From positions 1 through 23,778 of the IMG/VR virus record IMGVR_UViG_3300027747_003293: a stretch of DNA of 23,778 nt; one strand, written 5' to 3'. A program made the translations under genes and the position numbers. The first letter of the stretch is position 1. Each line of letters starts with the position of its first letter. Positions 1 through 6,889 of this stretch are shown piece after piece. The stretch comes from a virus. Below the pieces are notes generated by a model. The model did no database searches. It worked only from the letters and a program-made list of their open reading frames with translations, and was not told where the DNA came from.

Positions 1-1
1 T

Positions 2-646
2 TCATTTACTCCAGCCAATACTGATTCATCAGCAGATATACAAACTGTACCAGGAATAGGAGAATGTAAGCCAAATGGACCAGGAGGTTTGGGAGGATTT
101 GGTCTTTTAACAGCACAGAATAGCAGGGTACCATTTACACGACTTTATAACATATTTAATCTAGACAATACCAATGCTTTAAAGATTCAATTTAGAAAAA
201 TTCCTAGACAAATAAGAGGAGTAGATTTATCTAATACTGTTTATAGATATGGAAAGGCCGGGCCATATAGACAAACTAACTACGGAAACCCTCCGTCTCC
301 AACTGAGCTTGATATAGTAAGCGGAGAAGGAAGCTTGAATAATGATTTTTATATCTGGAAATGCGTAGAGAAAGACATAGTTACTAAACAAGCTAGAGCA
401 TCAACAAGCTTGCCTGAATTCTTACAGCTACAAAACGAAATGGCATTTCGTGCTTTTTATGGAAGTCTTGATGGTATTGAAAATAAATCCAGAATTATGG
501 AAAGTCTTTATGCTTGGGAATTAATACCTTATGAATATTTTACTAATGATTCTTTTTATTATAGTTCACCAACACCAACTCCATTACCAACAGCAACGCC
601 TACTCCAACGCCCACAGCAATTCCAACACTTACCCCAAATGAATAA
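2..646 (+). CDS. Probable phage structural or accessory protein, 3' end only
   Basis: The reading frame is open from the left edge of the window to the TAA at 644-646, so this is the C-terminal part (about 214 residues) of a longer protein. A TTG at 89 is only an internal codon; the frame continues upstream through GIGECKPNGPGG. I do not recognise the fold. The visible part has a Gly-rich stretch near the edge, then a mixed alpha/beta region with many aromatics (YNIFNLDN, YRYGKAGPYRQTNYG, ELIPYEYF), and ends in about 25 residues of Pro/Thr repeats. It is one of only two plus-strand genes, six bases ahead of a small Cys-rich gene, and it converges on the replication side. A virion or tail-associated role is an inference from orientation and from the low-complexity tail; nothing in the sequence proves it. 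Confidence 0.6.
   Translation, partial: SFTPANTDSSADIQTVPGIGECKPNGPGGLGGFGLLTAQNSRVPFTRLYNIFNLDNTNALKIQFRKIPRQIRGVDLSNTVYRYGKAGPYRQTNYGNPPSPTELDIVSGEGSLNNDFYIWKCVEKDIVTKQARASTSLPEFLQLQNEMAFRAFYGSLDGIENKSRIMESLYAWELIPYEYFTNDSFYYSSPTPTPLPTATPTPTPTAIPTLTPNE
568..640 (+). repeat. Pro/Thr-rich tandem codon repeat at protein C-terminus
   Basis: Irregular CCA/CCT/CCG/CCC alternating with ACA/ACT/ACG codes for repeating TPTP units (TPTPLPTATPTPTPTAIPTL). Synonymous codons vary, so the protein repeat rather than a DNA slippage tract appears to be maintained. Such stretches usually act as extended linkers, but here only three residues follow it. Confidence 0.8.
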
Positions 647-651
647 GTTAT

Positions 652-1005
652 ATGTTCTGTAATTTTTTATCTATAGATAATGGTATTTTTAGATGTACTA
701 ATTGTGATACCGTGATCACTGTTAGTGATGATTTTGAAGAAGCTCCCATCTTCCCATGTAAGGCTTCCATAGTAAGACAGAATGATAAGGACTTTATCTC
801 ATCGGTAAAAACACTTGCAGAATCGTCTGGTAGACAGCAGTGTAATGATCTAGAAATTTTAAACAGACATAATATCTGTAAGATGTGCCCAGAGTTTAAA
901 GACGATTCTTGTTCCCAGTGTGGTTGTATCATCACCAGGAACAAAGAATTCGCCAATAAATTATTGTGGAAAGACGAAAAATGCCCAATGGATAAATGGA
1001 GTTAA
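652..1005 (+). CDS. Small Cys-rich zinc-binding protein (DUF6171-like C-terminus)
   Basis: 117 residues, starting at ATG 652 just after the upstream stop; no strong ribosome site is seen, so translational coupling is likely. Eleven cysteines are spread along the protein. An N-terminal CTNC pair is followed by a C-terminal cluster of the form C-x2-C...C-x2-C-G-C...C-P-x3-W (ICKMCPEF, CSQCGC, KCPMDKW). That C-terminal pattern resembles the short zinc-binding domain found in many phage and Firmicute small proteins (DUF6171-like), from memory of the pattern only. It probably folds around one or two zinc ions. Its role is unknown. Its stop codon overlaps the convergent minus-strand gene by four bases (TTAA). 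Confidence 0.6.
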   Translation: MFCNFLSIDNGIFRCTNCDTVITVSDDFEEAPIFPCKASIVRQNDKDFISSVKTLAESSGRQQCNDLEILNRHNICKMCPEFKDDSCSQCGCIITRNKEFANKLLWKDEKCPMDKWS

Positions 1006-1292
1006 TTATTTATCTTTTGGTTCTTTTCATCTTTCCTCTTCGGGAATAATGTTCCGCCCTTCTTATGTTGTCCAAATGATAGAACAGATCCACAATCATT
1101 ACATCTTAATTCGTAATAATCGTTACCTTCTACATTTCTACAAACATACTTGATACTAGTTTTACCACACGAGCCACACTTATCTTCGCTAAAAATTTCT
1201 TGAATTATAGCGAGCTCCTTAAATACTTCCTTTTGACCGGCTCCTTCCAGTTCAAACTGCAATCTATCATTAGCCTTATAAAGAATTTTCAT
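1002..1292 (-). CDS. Small zinc-ribbon protein, last gene of the minus-strand block
   Basis: 96 residues from ATG 1292, preceded by GGAA at -7. An in-frame ATG at 1304 inside the previous gene would add four residues (MEII). The N-terminal half (LYKANDRLQFELEGAGQKEVFKEL) looks like a helical region; the middle holds a zinc ribbon, CGSCG...LRCNDCG; the C-terminus is basic and Lys-rich (KKGGTLFPKRK). This type of small zinc-ribbon protein recurs in phage replication regions, but I know no assigned function. Nucleic-acid or protein binding is inferred from the ribbon and the basic tail. It overlaps the stop of the upstream 1295-2029 gene and converges with the plus-strand gene ending at 1005. 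Confidence 0.65.
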   Translation of the reverse strand: MKILYKANDRLQFELEGAGQKEVFKELAIIQEIFSEDKCGSCGKTSIKYVCRNVEGNDYYELRCNDCGSVLSFGQHKKGGTLFPKRKDEKNQKINN

Positions 1293-1294
1293 AA

Positions 1295-2029
1295 TTATTT
1301 CCATTCATTAGTATAGCCTAATAAATCTTCAGATATTCCAGTCATATCTTGTTGATATTTAGATAGTTGTCTAATTATCCCAATAGCATCTTCGTGATTT
1401 AGGCCATAAACATTATTTTGATCCAAAGCGTTCTTTTCCAAAAGTTTACCTACATTAATATTAAGTCTTTTACTCATAACGTCAATGAAATTAATTTGAT
1501 TATTGCTAATCTTAGATACTGTATTTTGATCTGGATGATCATCAATTTCGGCCGCTATTTCTTCAGCAGCAACCACTTTCCTCAATCTTAATGCCCTGCG
1601 TAAAGCTCTTCCTTCTGCTCTAGTCTCAGCAACAGCCACAGGATGATTCCTATATATTTTATCACAATTTCCCCAATAAACGTCTGCTGCTCCGCTCACG
1701 GTTCTGGTCTGGTTTAGATTTGGTCTATCGGAGTTAGAAGTATTTAAAATATAGGTTATAGCATGAACCACGGTGGCTCTTTTCTCATTCTCTGGCGAGG
1801 GAGACTGTACAACATCGCTCACTGAACTAATAACTTCACATTCTAGTGCTTTTTCAAAGATTCTTCTAAGACCATCTGTTGTTGGATTGCCATTAATTTT
1901 TTCATCTTCTGATAAATAGGACAAAACATAGTCTGTCCATTCTACATCAGATTGACAATATTTTTTAACTTCTACTATTTCTGGTTGATTAGTTGTTTCT
2001 AATTCTGCTTCTTTTTTTGATTTAACCAT
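1295..2029 (-). CDS. Phage protein with AETRAEGRALRRAL motif, possible recombination/annealing protein
   Basis: 244 residues from ATG 2029. Roughly residues 45-160 form a compact domain containing TTDGLRRIFEKAL, a hydrophobic segment VVHAITYIL, and GAADVYWGNCDKIYRNHPVAVAETRAEGRALRRALRLRKVVAAEE-type sequence. The last part, an AE-R-A-G-ALR-AL helix, resembles the Rad52/ERF-like single-strand annealing proteins, in which a basic helix near the end of the core domain carries similar residues. This is pattern memory, not an alignment. The C-terminal 80 residues (DVMSKRLNINVGKLLE onward) look like a small helical domain. It lies between a Vsr-like endonuclease gene and a zinc-ribbon gene. Gene is near certain; function is tentative. 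Confidence 0.6.
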   Translation of the reverse strand: MVKSKKEAELETTNQPEIVEVKKYCQSDVEWTDYVLSYLSEDEKINGNPTTDGLRRIFEKALECEVISSVSDVVQSPSPENEKRATVVHAITYILNTSNSDRPNLNQTRTVSGAADVYWGNCDKIYRNHPVAVAETRAEGRALRRALRLRKVVAAEEIAAEIDDHPDQNTVSKISNNQINFIDVMSKRLNINVGKLLEKNALDQNNVYGLNHEDAIGIIRQLSKYQQDMTGISEDLLGYTNEWK

Positions 2030-2037
2030 AACTTAAT

Positions 2038-2844
2038 TTAGTCCTCTATAAGAAATAATCTGTCTTGTGGTCCTGGAAATTTATTATTGATGGTTTCCAA
2101 ATGATCTATTAAATCTAACAATAGTTTTTGTGATCTGGTTTTTGAAAAGTCTTTTGTCTGCTTTATTCTGATCAAAACCAGTCCTTTACCCAATATCAGT
2201 CCTTGTTTTTTGTTGTCATAAGTAATGTTCTTTTTAAGAGCGTCATCACCCCAAACTGGTGAAAAGTGAGACGGCCCATCAACCTCTATAGCCGTATTCA
2301 TGGTAGGAAGAAATAGGTCTATCTGCAACTTTGTAGTTACAAGACTTTGCTCTTTATGGAAATCTACTTTATACCCTCGTTTTAGCAGGCCGTCTAGTAA
2401 GAACTTTTCTAGTTTTGATCCTGTTTTACTAGCCATCCTAACGGCATCTGTTGCCATTTTTTGCATATTCTTTTTATCATCATCAGATAATTGTTCCCAT
2501 CTTTCTTTGCATTTTTGTCTTCTTGCTTCCATACTAGCATCGTCCATATTATCCCATACATCTACTATGGCTTTGCCAATTTTTTCTTTTGTTTCGGTCG
2601 GTCTTTGAGTTCCTTTTGTAGGATGTTTATGAGCACCTGTTTTGAGTGCATTTTTTTGTGCTTCTGATTTATCTCTAATTGGAATATTAAATGACTTAGC
2701 ATCTCTGCGTACCTTATTAGCGTACGTTCCATATAATTCAGCTATATCTGCAAAACTTTTACCTTGATTACTATAAAGCTCAGTAATAAGAGTATTTCGT
2801 TCAGTTTTAGATAATTCGCTATATGACTTGTGAGAGTGTTTCAT
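2038..2844 (-). CDS. Free-standing endonuclease: HTH + NUMOD3-like + Vsr-like nuclease
   Basis: 268 residues. ATG 2844 is preferred over the in-frame TTG at 2850 because GGAGA lies nine bases upstream of the ATG. The N-terminus (about 10-55) is a helix-turn-helix type segment (SFADIAELYGTYANKVRRD). Residues about 68-95 (HKHPTKGTQRPTETKEKIGKA) match the NUMOD3 DNA-binding motif common in phage homing endonucleases. The C-terminal 120 residues hold a Vsr-type PD-(D/E)XK-like core: SKLEKFLLD, then QIDLFLP, then IEVDGPSHF, and a closing LVLIRIK strand. Family knowledge: Vsr-like homing endonucleases (I-Bth0305I type, EDxHD motif) occur in phages, often free-standing beside split genes. Homing activity here is an inference. 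The gene overlaps the end of the glycan island by 26 bases. Confidence 0.75.
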   Translation of the reverse strand: MKHSHKSYSELSKTERNTLITELYSNQGKSFADIAELYGTYANKVRRDAKSFNIPIRDKSEAQKNALKTGAHKHPTKGTQRPTETKEKIGKAIVDVWDNMDDASMEARRQKCKERWEQLSDDDKKNMQKMATDAVRMASKTGSKLEKFLLDGLLKRGYKVDFHKEQSLVTTKLQIDLFLPTMNTAIEVDGPSHFSPVWGDDALKKNITYDNKKQGLILGKGLVLIRIKQTKDFSKTRSQKLLLDLIDHLETINNKFPGPQDRLFLIED

Positions 2845-3277
2845 AATCAAATTTCTCCGATATTCCTATTGTCTTTTTCCAGCAGATATTATATATGTCA
2901 TCTACAGACTGATGGTTACTAATAATATTAACGTGATCCAATTTAAATATTTTCTTCCAACTATCGTAGTCTGTCTCTCCTGCTCCAGTCCAAGGAAAGT
3001 TTTGTGCATAGAAATATAGTTTGGATATGTTAGGAAACTTGGAAGCTAAGACAAGTGATATAAAATCAAAAACAAATAGATCTCCATAAAAAAACTTAGC
3101 ATGACTAAGATGTAAGATTGGTACGTTATATGTTTCTATCTTATCATAGAAACTATTAAAAAGTATATACTGATTATAGGGATTTTTATCAATAAATTTC
3201 TTAATTGTTTTCAACACCTCATCATGCTGTTGAATATTTGATAGTTTTGGTAAAAAGAATCCTATGTCTTTAGTCAT
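2819..3277 (-). CDS. Uncharacterised protein of the glycan island
   Basis: 152 residues from ATG 3277, overlapping its upstream neighbour by eight bases and its downstream neighbour by 26. It opens with a short beta strand (IGFFLP), followed by HDEVLKTIKKFID, a strand YILFNSFYD and later LYFYAQNFPW. This alternation suggests a small Rossmann-like domain, and the tail IGISEKFDYETL resembles the end of GT-B glycosyltransferase fragments. No donor-binding motif is visible. A role in the glycan pathway is inferred only from position. It could be a truncated glycosyltransferase. Confidence 0.5.
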   Translation of the reverse strand: MTKDIGFFLPKLSNIQQHDEVLKTIKKFIDKNPYNQYILFNSFYDKIETYNVPILHLSHAKFFYGDLFVFDFISLVLASKFPNISKLYFYAQNFPWTGAGETDYDSWKKIFKLDHVNIISNHQSVDDIYNICWKKTIGISEKFDYETLSQVI

Positions 3278-3983
3278 TTACTAATCCTTTTATGAAAGAA
3301 GCATAAGTTTGATAGGATGATAGATCGGCATTAACATCCATTGGTTGTAAATTTGAGCTATTAAGGATAACGCAGCCACAAGAAATAGCTTCTGGAATAT
3401 ATTCATCGTTATCATCAATTGGTAAATAGTATTTAGACGATTGTAAAATACTTGCTTTCTCTGGTTCTGATACCGTGCCTAGATTCTGAACATGTTTGAT
3501 ATATGGACTATTGAATAGTTTGATAGGATGTTTTGTTTTTGGATATAATAGAGTATTGATTTTACTAGGAAGGGTATTTCTATACTCTAAAAAACATATA
3601 ATGTCTTCATTTTTAATAGTTTTTGTTGACGACTTAAAAAGTTGATCATTAATGAGATCAGGAATAATCATAGTATCAGCTAGGTTATACTCTTTATTAA
3701 CTATATGCTTCGCTGCTGTTTTATAGTGTTTAATAAGATCTAGATTTGGCTGTCTATCATGGTATACGAAAAATTTTACAGACTGAAAGAATTCTGAAAT
3801 AAACTGCTTAATTTCGTTAGTAATCAATGATTCTATAAATAGAATATGGGTGTATGGTTTTTCATAATGGGATCTATATAATATCTTATCCGGATTAAAT
3901 TCTTGTAAATCTATAGAATCTAATTTTAGATAACGTAAATTATTGTTTAGTTTATTATTTGCTTTTTGGATTTTAAAATTCAT
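3270..3983 (-). CDS. Glycosyltransferase-like protein (GT-B, C-terminal domain features)
   Basis: 237 residues from ATG 3983, with a four-base ATGA overlap with the upstream gene. The C-terminal half carries the layout of a GT-B donor-binding domain: VQNLGTVSEPEKASILQSS, then YYLPIDDNDEYIPEAISCGCVILNS. This corresponds to the E-x7-E-like / E-A-x-x-C-G region that contacts the nucleotide sugar in GT4 and related enzymes. The N-terminal half has alternating strands and helices (HILFIESLI, VKFFVYHDRQP). At 237 residues it is shorter than a typical 350-400-residue GT-B enzyme, so it may be reduced or may work with a neighbour. Substrate unknown. Confidence 0.6.
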   Translation of the reverse strand: MNFKIQKANNKLNNNLRYLKLDSIDLQEFNPDKILYRSHYEKPYTHILFIESLITNEIKQFISEFFQSVKFFVYHDRQPNLDLIKHYKTAAKHIVNKEYNLADTMIIPDLINDQLFKSSTKTIKNEDIICFLEYRNTLPSKINTLLYPKTKHPIKLFNSPYIKHVQNLGTVSEPEKASILQSSKYYLPIDDNDEYIPEAISCGCVILNSSNLQPMDVNADLSSYQTYASFIKGLVND

Positions 3984-4651
3984 ATAAACTGTCTAGCTTT
4001 CATTAGGTCTTTGGCATGATTAATTTTAAAGATATTTTTTTTATCTATAATAATATTTTCAAAACGAATATTTTGCGATATTAAGGTATTAATAATTTCA
4101 AACATATAAAATTGGTCTGTATACTTAGTCTCAATAATATTTCTAAGAGCTAGTATTGCTTCCTTGTTGAGATAAACACATTCGGACCAGATATTTGGAA
4201 GATCATAAAATAGGTATTCTGTAAAACTTCCTGTGGAACATCCTATATTAAAATTTGCTCGTGGCTTATTCAACAAATAAATTTTACTATTTCCAGATAA
4301 TGTGGCTAAGGATATGCTTTTATTCTTAAATAAAATTCCACTATTAATGATCAAAAGATTCTCACACTCATGATTTTGTAGATATAGAGTTATAGCTTTT
4401 GTTTGATTTGTTGCAGAATACAGCTCATTATAGATAAATTTAATATTGCTATATTTATCTCCGATATACTTAGAGATTTTATCGTGATCGAACCCAGTAG
4501 CTATATTTAGTCTGATATCTTTATGGATACTTAGTATCTCATTGATTTGATATTCAAGTATTGGGATGTTTTTAATCTTAAGCAAACTTTTGGAGCCAAT
4601 AGATTTCATTCCCTTAGTTATTTCTGGTACTAATATTAGACTATCGATCAT
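3980..4651 (-). CDS. Degenerate sugar nucleotidyltransferase-like protein
   Basis: 223 residues from ATG 4651, with ATGA overlaps on both sides. The N-terminus has the overall pattern of nucleotidyltransferases (strand, loop, PKxLLxI..PILEYQI): GMKSIGSKSLLKIKNIPILEY. The usual loop GGxGTRLxPLT is replaced by TKGMKSIGSK, and the later N-G-D metal-site region reads IINSGILFKN. The C-terminal DKKNIFKINHAKDLMKA resembles the W-x-[DE]-[IV]-[ND]-T-P-x-D-L end segment. Family members such as LicC or RfbA activate choline or sugars as CDP/dTDP derivatives. Loss of Gly-rich loop residues makes catalytic activity doubtful; a binding or altered-specificity role is possible. Confidence 0.5.
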   Translation of the reverse strand: MIDSLILVPEITKGMKSIGSKSLLKIKNIPILEYQINEILSIHKDIRLNIATGFDHDKISKYIGDKYSNIKFIYNELYSATNQTKAITLYLQNHECENLLIINSGILFKNKSISLATLSGNSKIYLLNKPRANFNIGCSTGSFTEYLFYDLPNIWSECVYLNKEAILALRNIIETKYTDQFYMFEIINTLISQNIRFENIIIDKKNIFKINHAKDLMKARQFI

Positions 4652-5067
4652 CTATTATTCGTTCTTTGTGCCATGATTATAAAATGATCCTCATGTTGAT
4701 CTATCTTAAGAATCATAAAGCTGTTTTTGTTTAAAATATTAACGACCTTATCAGGAGAAAGCATGTTTCTTTTATTCTCTAAGCTGTTAAATACTTTAGA
4801 TCCAGATATCTGTTGATTGATATATTCTATGAACAGTTTTTTAAAGTTAACAAACTTAATAATAATATTTCCTTCTTCTCTAATCTTTTCTAAAAGAGAT
4901 AAAAGATAAGGCTCAAATTCTGAGTCCTTAATATATTCTAATGTACCACAAATAACCGAATCAATAGAATAATTAACTAAGCTATCAATATTCTCCGAAT
5001 TAACTTGATCAGTATTTGGTATACTATCTTTAACAAACTGATTGACAATATTAATATTTCTTTTCAT
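4648..5067 (-). CDS. Methyltransferase-like fragment (C-terminal half of class I fold)
   Basis: 139 residues from ATG 5067, which overlaps the upstream TGA as ATGA; this is chosen over a more distal start at 5103, which lies inside the neighbour. The segment YSIDSVICGTLEYIKDSEFEPYLLSL and GNIIIKFVN resembles motifs IV-VI of class I SAM-dependent methyltransferases (D-x-[VI]-x..LEHI.D...L..GG.L). The Gly-rich SAM-binding motif I expected about 50 residues earlier is missing. The ending NSFMILKIDQHEDHFIIMAQR matches the two final strands of such folds. It is either a non-catalytic remnant or a partner subunit. Low certainty on function. Confidence 0.45.
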   Translation of the reverse strand: MKRNINIVNQFVKDSIPNTDQVNSENIDSLVNYSIDSVICGTLEYIKDSEFEPYLLSLLEKIREEGNIIIKFVNFKKLFIEYINQQISGSKVFNSLENKRNMLSPDKVVNILNKNSFMILKIDQHEDHFIIMAQRTNNR

Positions 5068-5924
5068 GGTATAACCGGAGCTTTCTTTATGTCTCTGAGA
5101 CACTTTATGAATTTAGAGGAAAACTTATCAAAAGAGTATGTGTCCAGCAATATTTTCTTATCTGATTCTACTGATTTGGGAATGATATTCTTTATATTCT
5201 CTATAATAGATCTATAATCAGAAGTATTGAAGGAACCATTAACTCCTGGAATAGAGGGTAGGCCAGTTATTATATGACATCCTGCATATGATGCAACTAT
5301 GCAGTTAATTAGTACGTCATGATCCATAAAAACATGAAAACCAGATAGTTTATTCAAAAGTTCTGAATAATTTAATGATGATATATCAGTAATCATCTCG
5401 CAGTCTTTTAGTACATTTTTCAGATATTGGTATAGCGTGGTTACATTATTATTGTTACTAAGATTCATTATAACAAGAGATTTTTTGTTATTGATATTGG
5501 ATGTGATATTTACTTCAGGGATACCATATCCTACATTATATGAAAATTTATCTTTAATAGACCAACTATCCATAATAGAATTATCAAAGAAAATTTTATA
5601 ACTCTGCGAGCAAGACTGCTTTAAGATATAGAGATCTTCTTTTTTAAATTTATTGGGCACAAAATTATGAAAACAGATAGTGTCCGGGATTCCGTATTTT
5701 AATAGTATATTACTTCTCACACTATTATGCTCTAGTATACTAGATGTCATATAGGTATCACAATTATAATTAATTTCATAATTATTATGATAGCTATATA
5801 TTCCTATATCCAGAAAAGGAAGTATAAGATCAAAGAAAGTATTACTTGGTTTATATAGTATGTTTAGATTTTTTGAATCTAAAACCCTATAAAGAGCATT
5901 ATAAACTTTAAACCTGTTATTCAT
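5064..5924 (-). CDS. Glycosyltransferase-like protein of the glycan island
   Basis: 286 residues from ATG 5924, overlapping the previous gene as ATGA. Alternating hydrophobic strands and helices fit a GT-B fold: NILYKPSNTFFDLILPFLDI, DTICFHNFVPN, YKIFFDNSIMDSW, then KSLVIMNLSNNNNV, SGFHVFMDHDVLINC and IVASYAGCHIITGLPSIPG. The last two correspond to the usual donor-site strand-loop where glycosyltransferases have E-A-x-A-x-G-x-P. The classic Glu is replaced (I-V-A-S-Y-A-G-C), so donor binding may differ. The DNA here is extremely AT-rich (about 20% G+C in 5761-5820). Substrate unknown. Confidence 0.5.
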   Translation of the reverse strand: MNNRFKVYNALYRVLDSKNLNILYKPSNTFFDLILPFLDIGIYSYHNNYEINYNCDTYMTSSILEHNSVRSNILLKYGIPDTICFHNFVPNKFKKEDLYILKQSCSQSYKIFFDNSIMDSWSIKDKFSYNVGYGIPEVNITSNINNKKSLVIMNLSNNNNVTTLYQYLKNVLKDCEMITDISSLNYSELLNKLSGFHVFMDHDVLINCIVASYAGCHIITGLPSIPGVNGSFNTSDYRSIIENIKNIIPKSVESDKKILLDTYSFDKFSSKFIKCLRDIKKAPVIP

Positions 5925-6889
5925 AATATGGAATCTAGTTGGTTATTGGTGAAAATTCTTTTGTCTTGTTCTGTTTGTTGAGATATTGTATATCTTAAAT
6001 AAGACTTATCAAAGACTATATGACCATTTAAAGAAAAAGAGCCATCTCTTAAGTATGTAAATTTAGTATTAGAACTTGTTTGAGATATGATTTGATTATT
6101 AAATAATGATGCAATATAGTTGTTTAAAGAATTTCTAGGGTAGTCCTGCAAATCTAAAAATATATCGCAACTTTTATGAGCGATACAAAGATCGGTATAT
6201 GAACATGCTATTGGTGCTACTACAACTTTGGTTAGATTATCTTTATCTATATTACAAAGTTTCTCCATATCTGAGATATGTTTTTGTATCTGATTTACCT
6301 GAGCTCTATTTGTATTTAGAAGATATATTACTAAACAAGTATTTTCCTGATTTAGTGATGAAGGAATAAATTCGGAAACTAAGTCAAAGACGTATTCATT
6401 GTTATGATTATAGTCAACTATTGTATAAAATTTCTTCATCTGATTATGAGATGGAAAAGACAATACTTGATCTGTTTTTTTTGTTGAGTCTTGATAGTTT
6501 AAATTGAAATTAGTTGATGGTTTTTTAAGGACTGTATCAAGATTCTCTTTGGAAAATATATCATCTACTAAAATTTCATCAAATAGATTAAGATAATCAA
6601 TATCATTTTCAGACAAAAGCTCACTAGTCAATACTGGAATAACAATATTTCTTTTAATCTGTTGTGTATAGCATAAACTATCGATAGGCAGGTTCTGAAT
6701 CAATATATCATATTGTTCAATTGATTTAGTTTCAGATAAGAGAATACTATTGTCATAAGAAGATGAGTACTGAGATAAAATATGCCTACTTGTTACTTGG
6801 CCTACCTTACTCAGATCTCTGAGTATTGCATTGGAATGTAGACCATGAATAGATATGTCTCTATATTGACCAATATATAGAATATTCAT
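5921..6889 (-). CDS. GT-B-like protein of the glycan island
   Basis: 322 residues from ATG 6889, ATGA overlap with the upstream glycosyltransferase. The N-terminus MNILYIGQYRDISIHGLHSNAI resembles the opening strand and Gly loop of GT4 enzymes (strand, then G-x-x-x-x-N/A-x). A second domain begins near FYTIVDYNHNNEYVFDLV; it contains TCLVIYLLNTN, KVVVAPIACSYTDLCIAHKSCDIFLDLQDYPRNSL, where GT4 proteins carry the A-D-I-F-V-x-P-S segment. The downstream E-A-x-A-C-G motif is not recognisable (NNYIASLFNNQII), so this may be a divergent or non-catalytic member. Function is inferred from layout and neighbours. Confidence 0.5.
   Translation of the reverse strand: MNILYIGQYRDISIHGLHSNAILRDLSKVGQVTSRHILSQYSSSYDNSILLSETKSIEQYDILIQNLPIDSLCYTQQIKRNIVIPVLTSELLSENDIDYLNLFDEILVDDIFSKENLDTVLKKPSTNFNLNYQDSTKKTDQVLSFPSHNQMKKFYTIVDYNHNNEYVFDLVSEFIPSSLNQENTCLVIYLLNTNRAQVNQIQKHISDMEKLCNIDKDNLTKVVVAPIACSYTDLCIAHKSCDIFLDLQDYPRNSLNNYIASLFNNQIISQTSSNTKFTYLRDGSFSLNGHIVFDKSYLRYTISQQTEQDKRIFTNNQLDSIL

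Noticed and set aside
568-640. CRISPR or DNA satellite repeat
   Set aside because: Units vary by synonymous codons and have no spacers; the protein TP pattern explains it.
648-956. Reading frame on the minus strand opposite 652-1005
   Set aside because: The plus-strand frame has an ordered Cys pattern typical of zinc-binding proteins, while the minus frame has no family-like motif and would be isolated.
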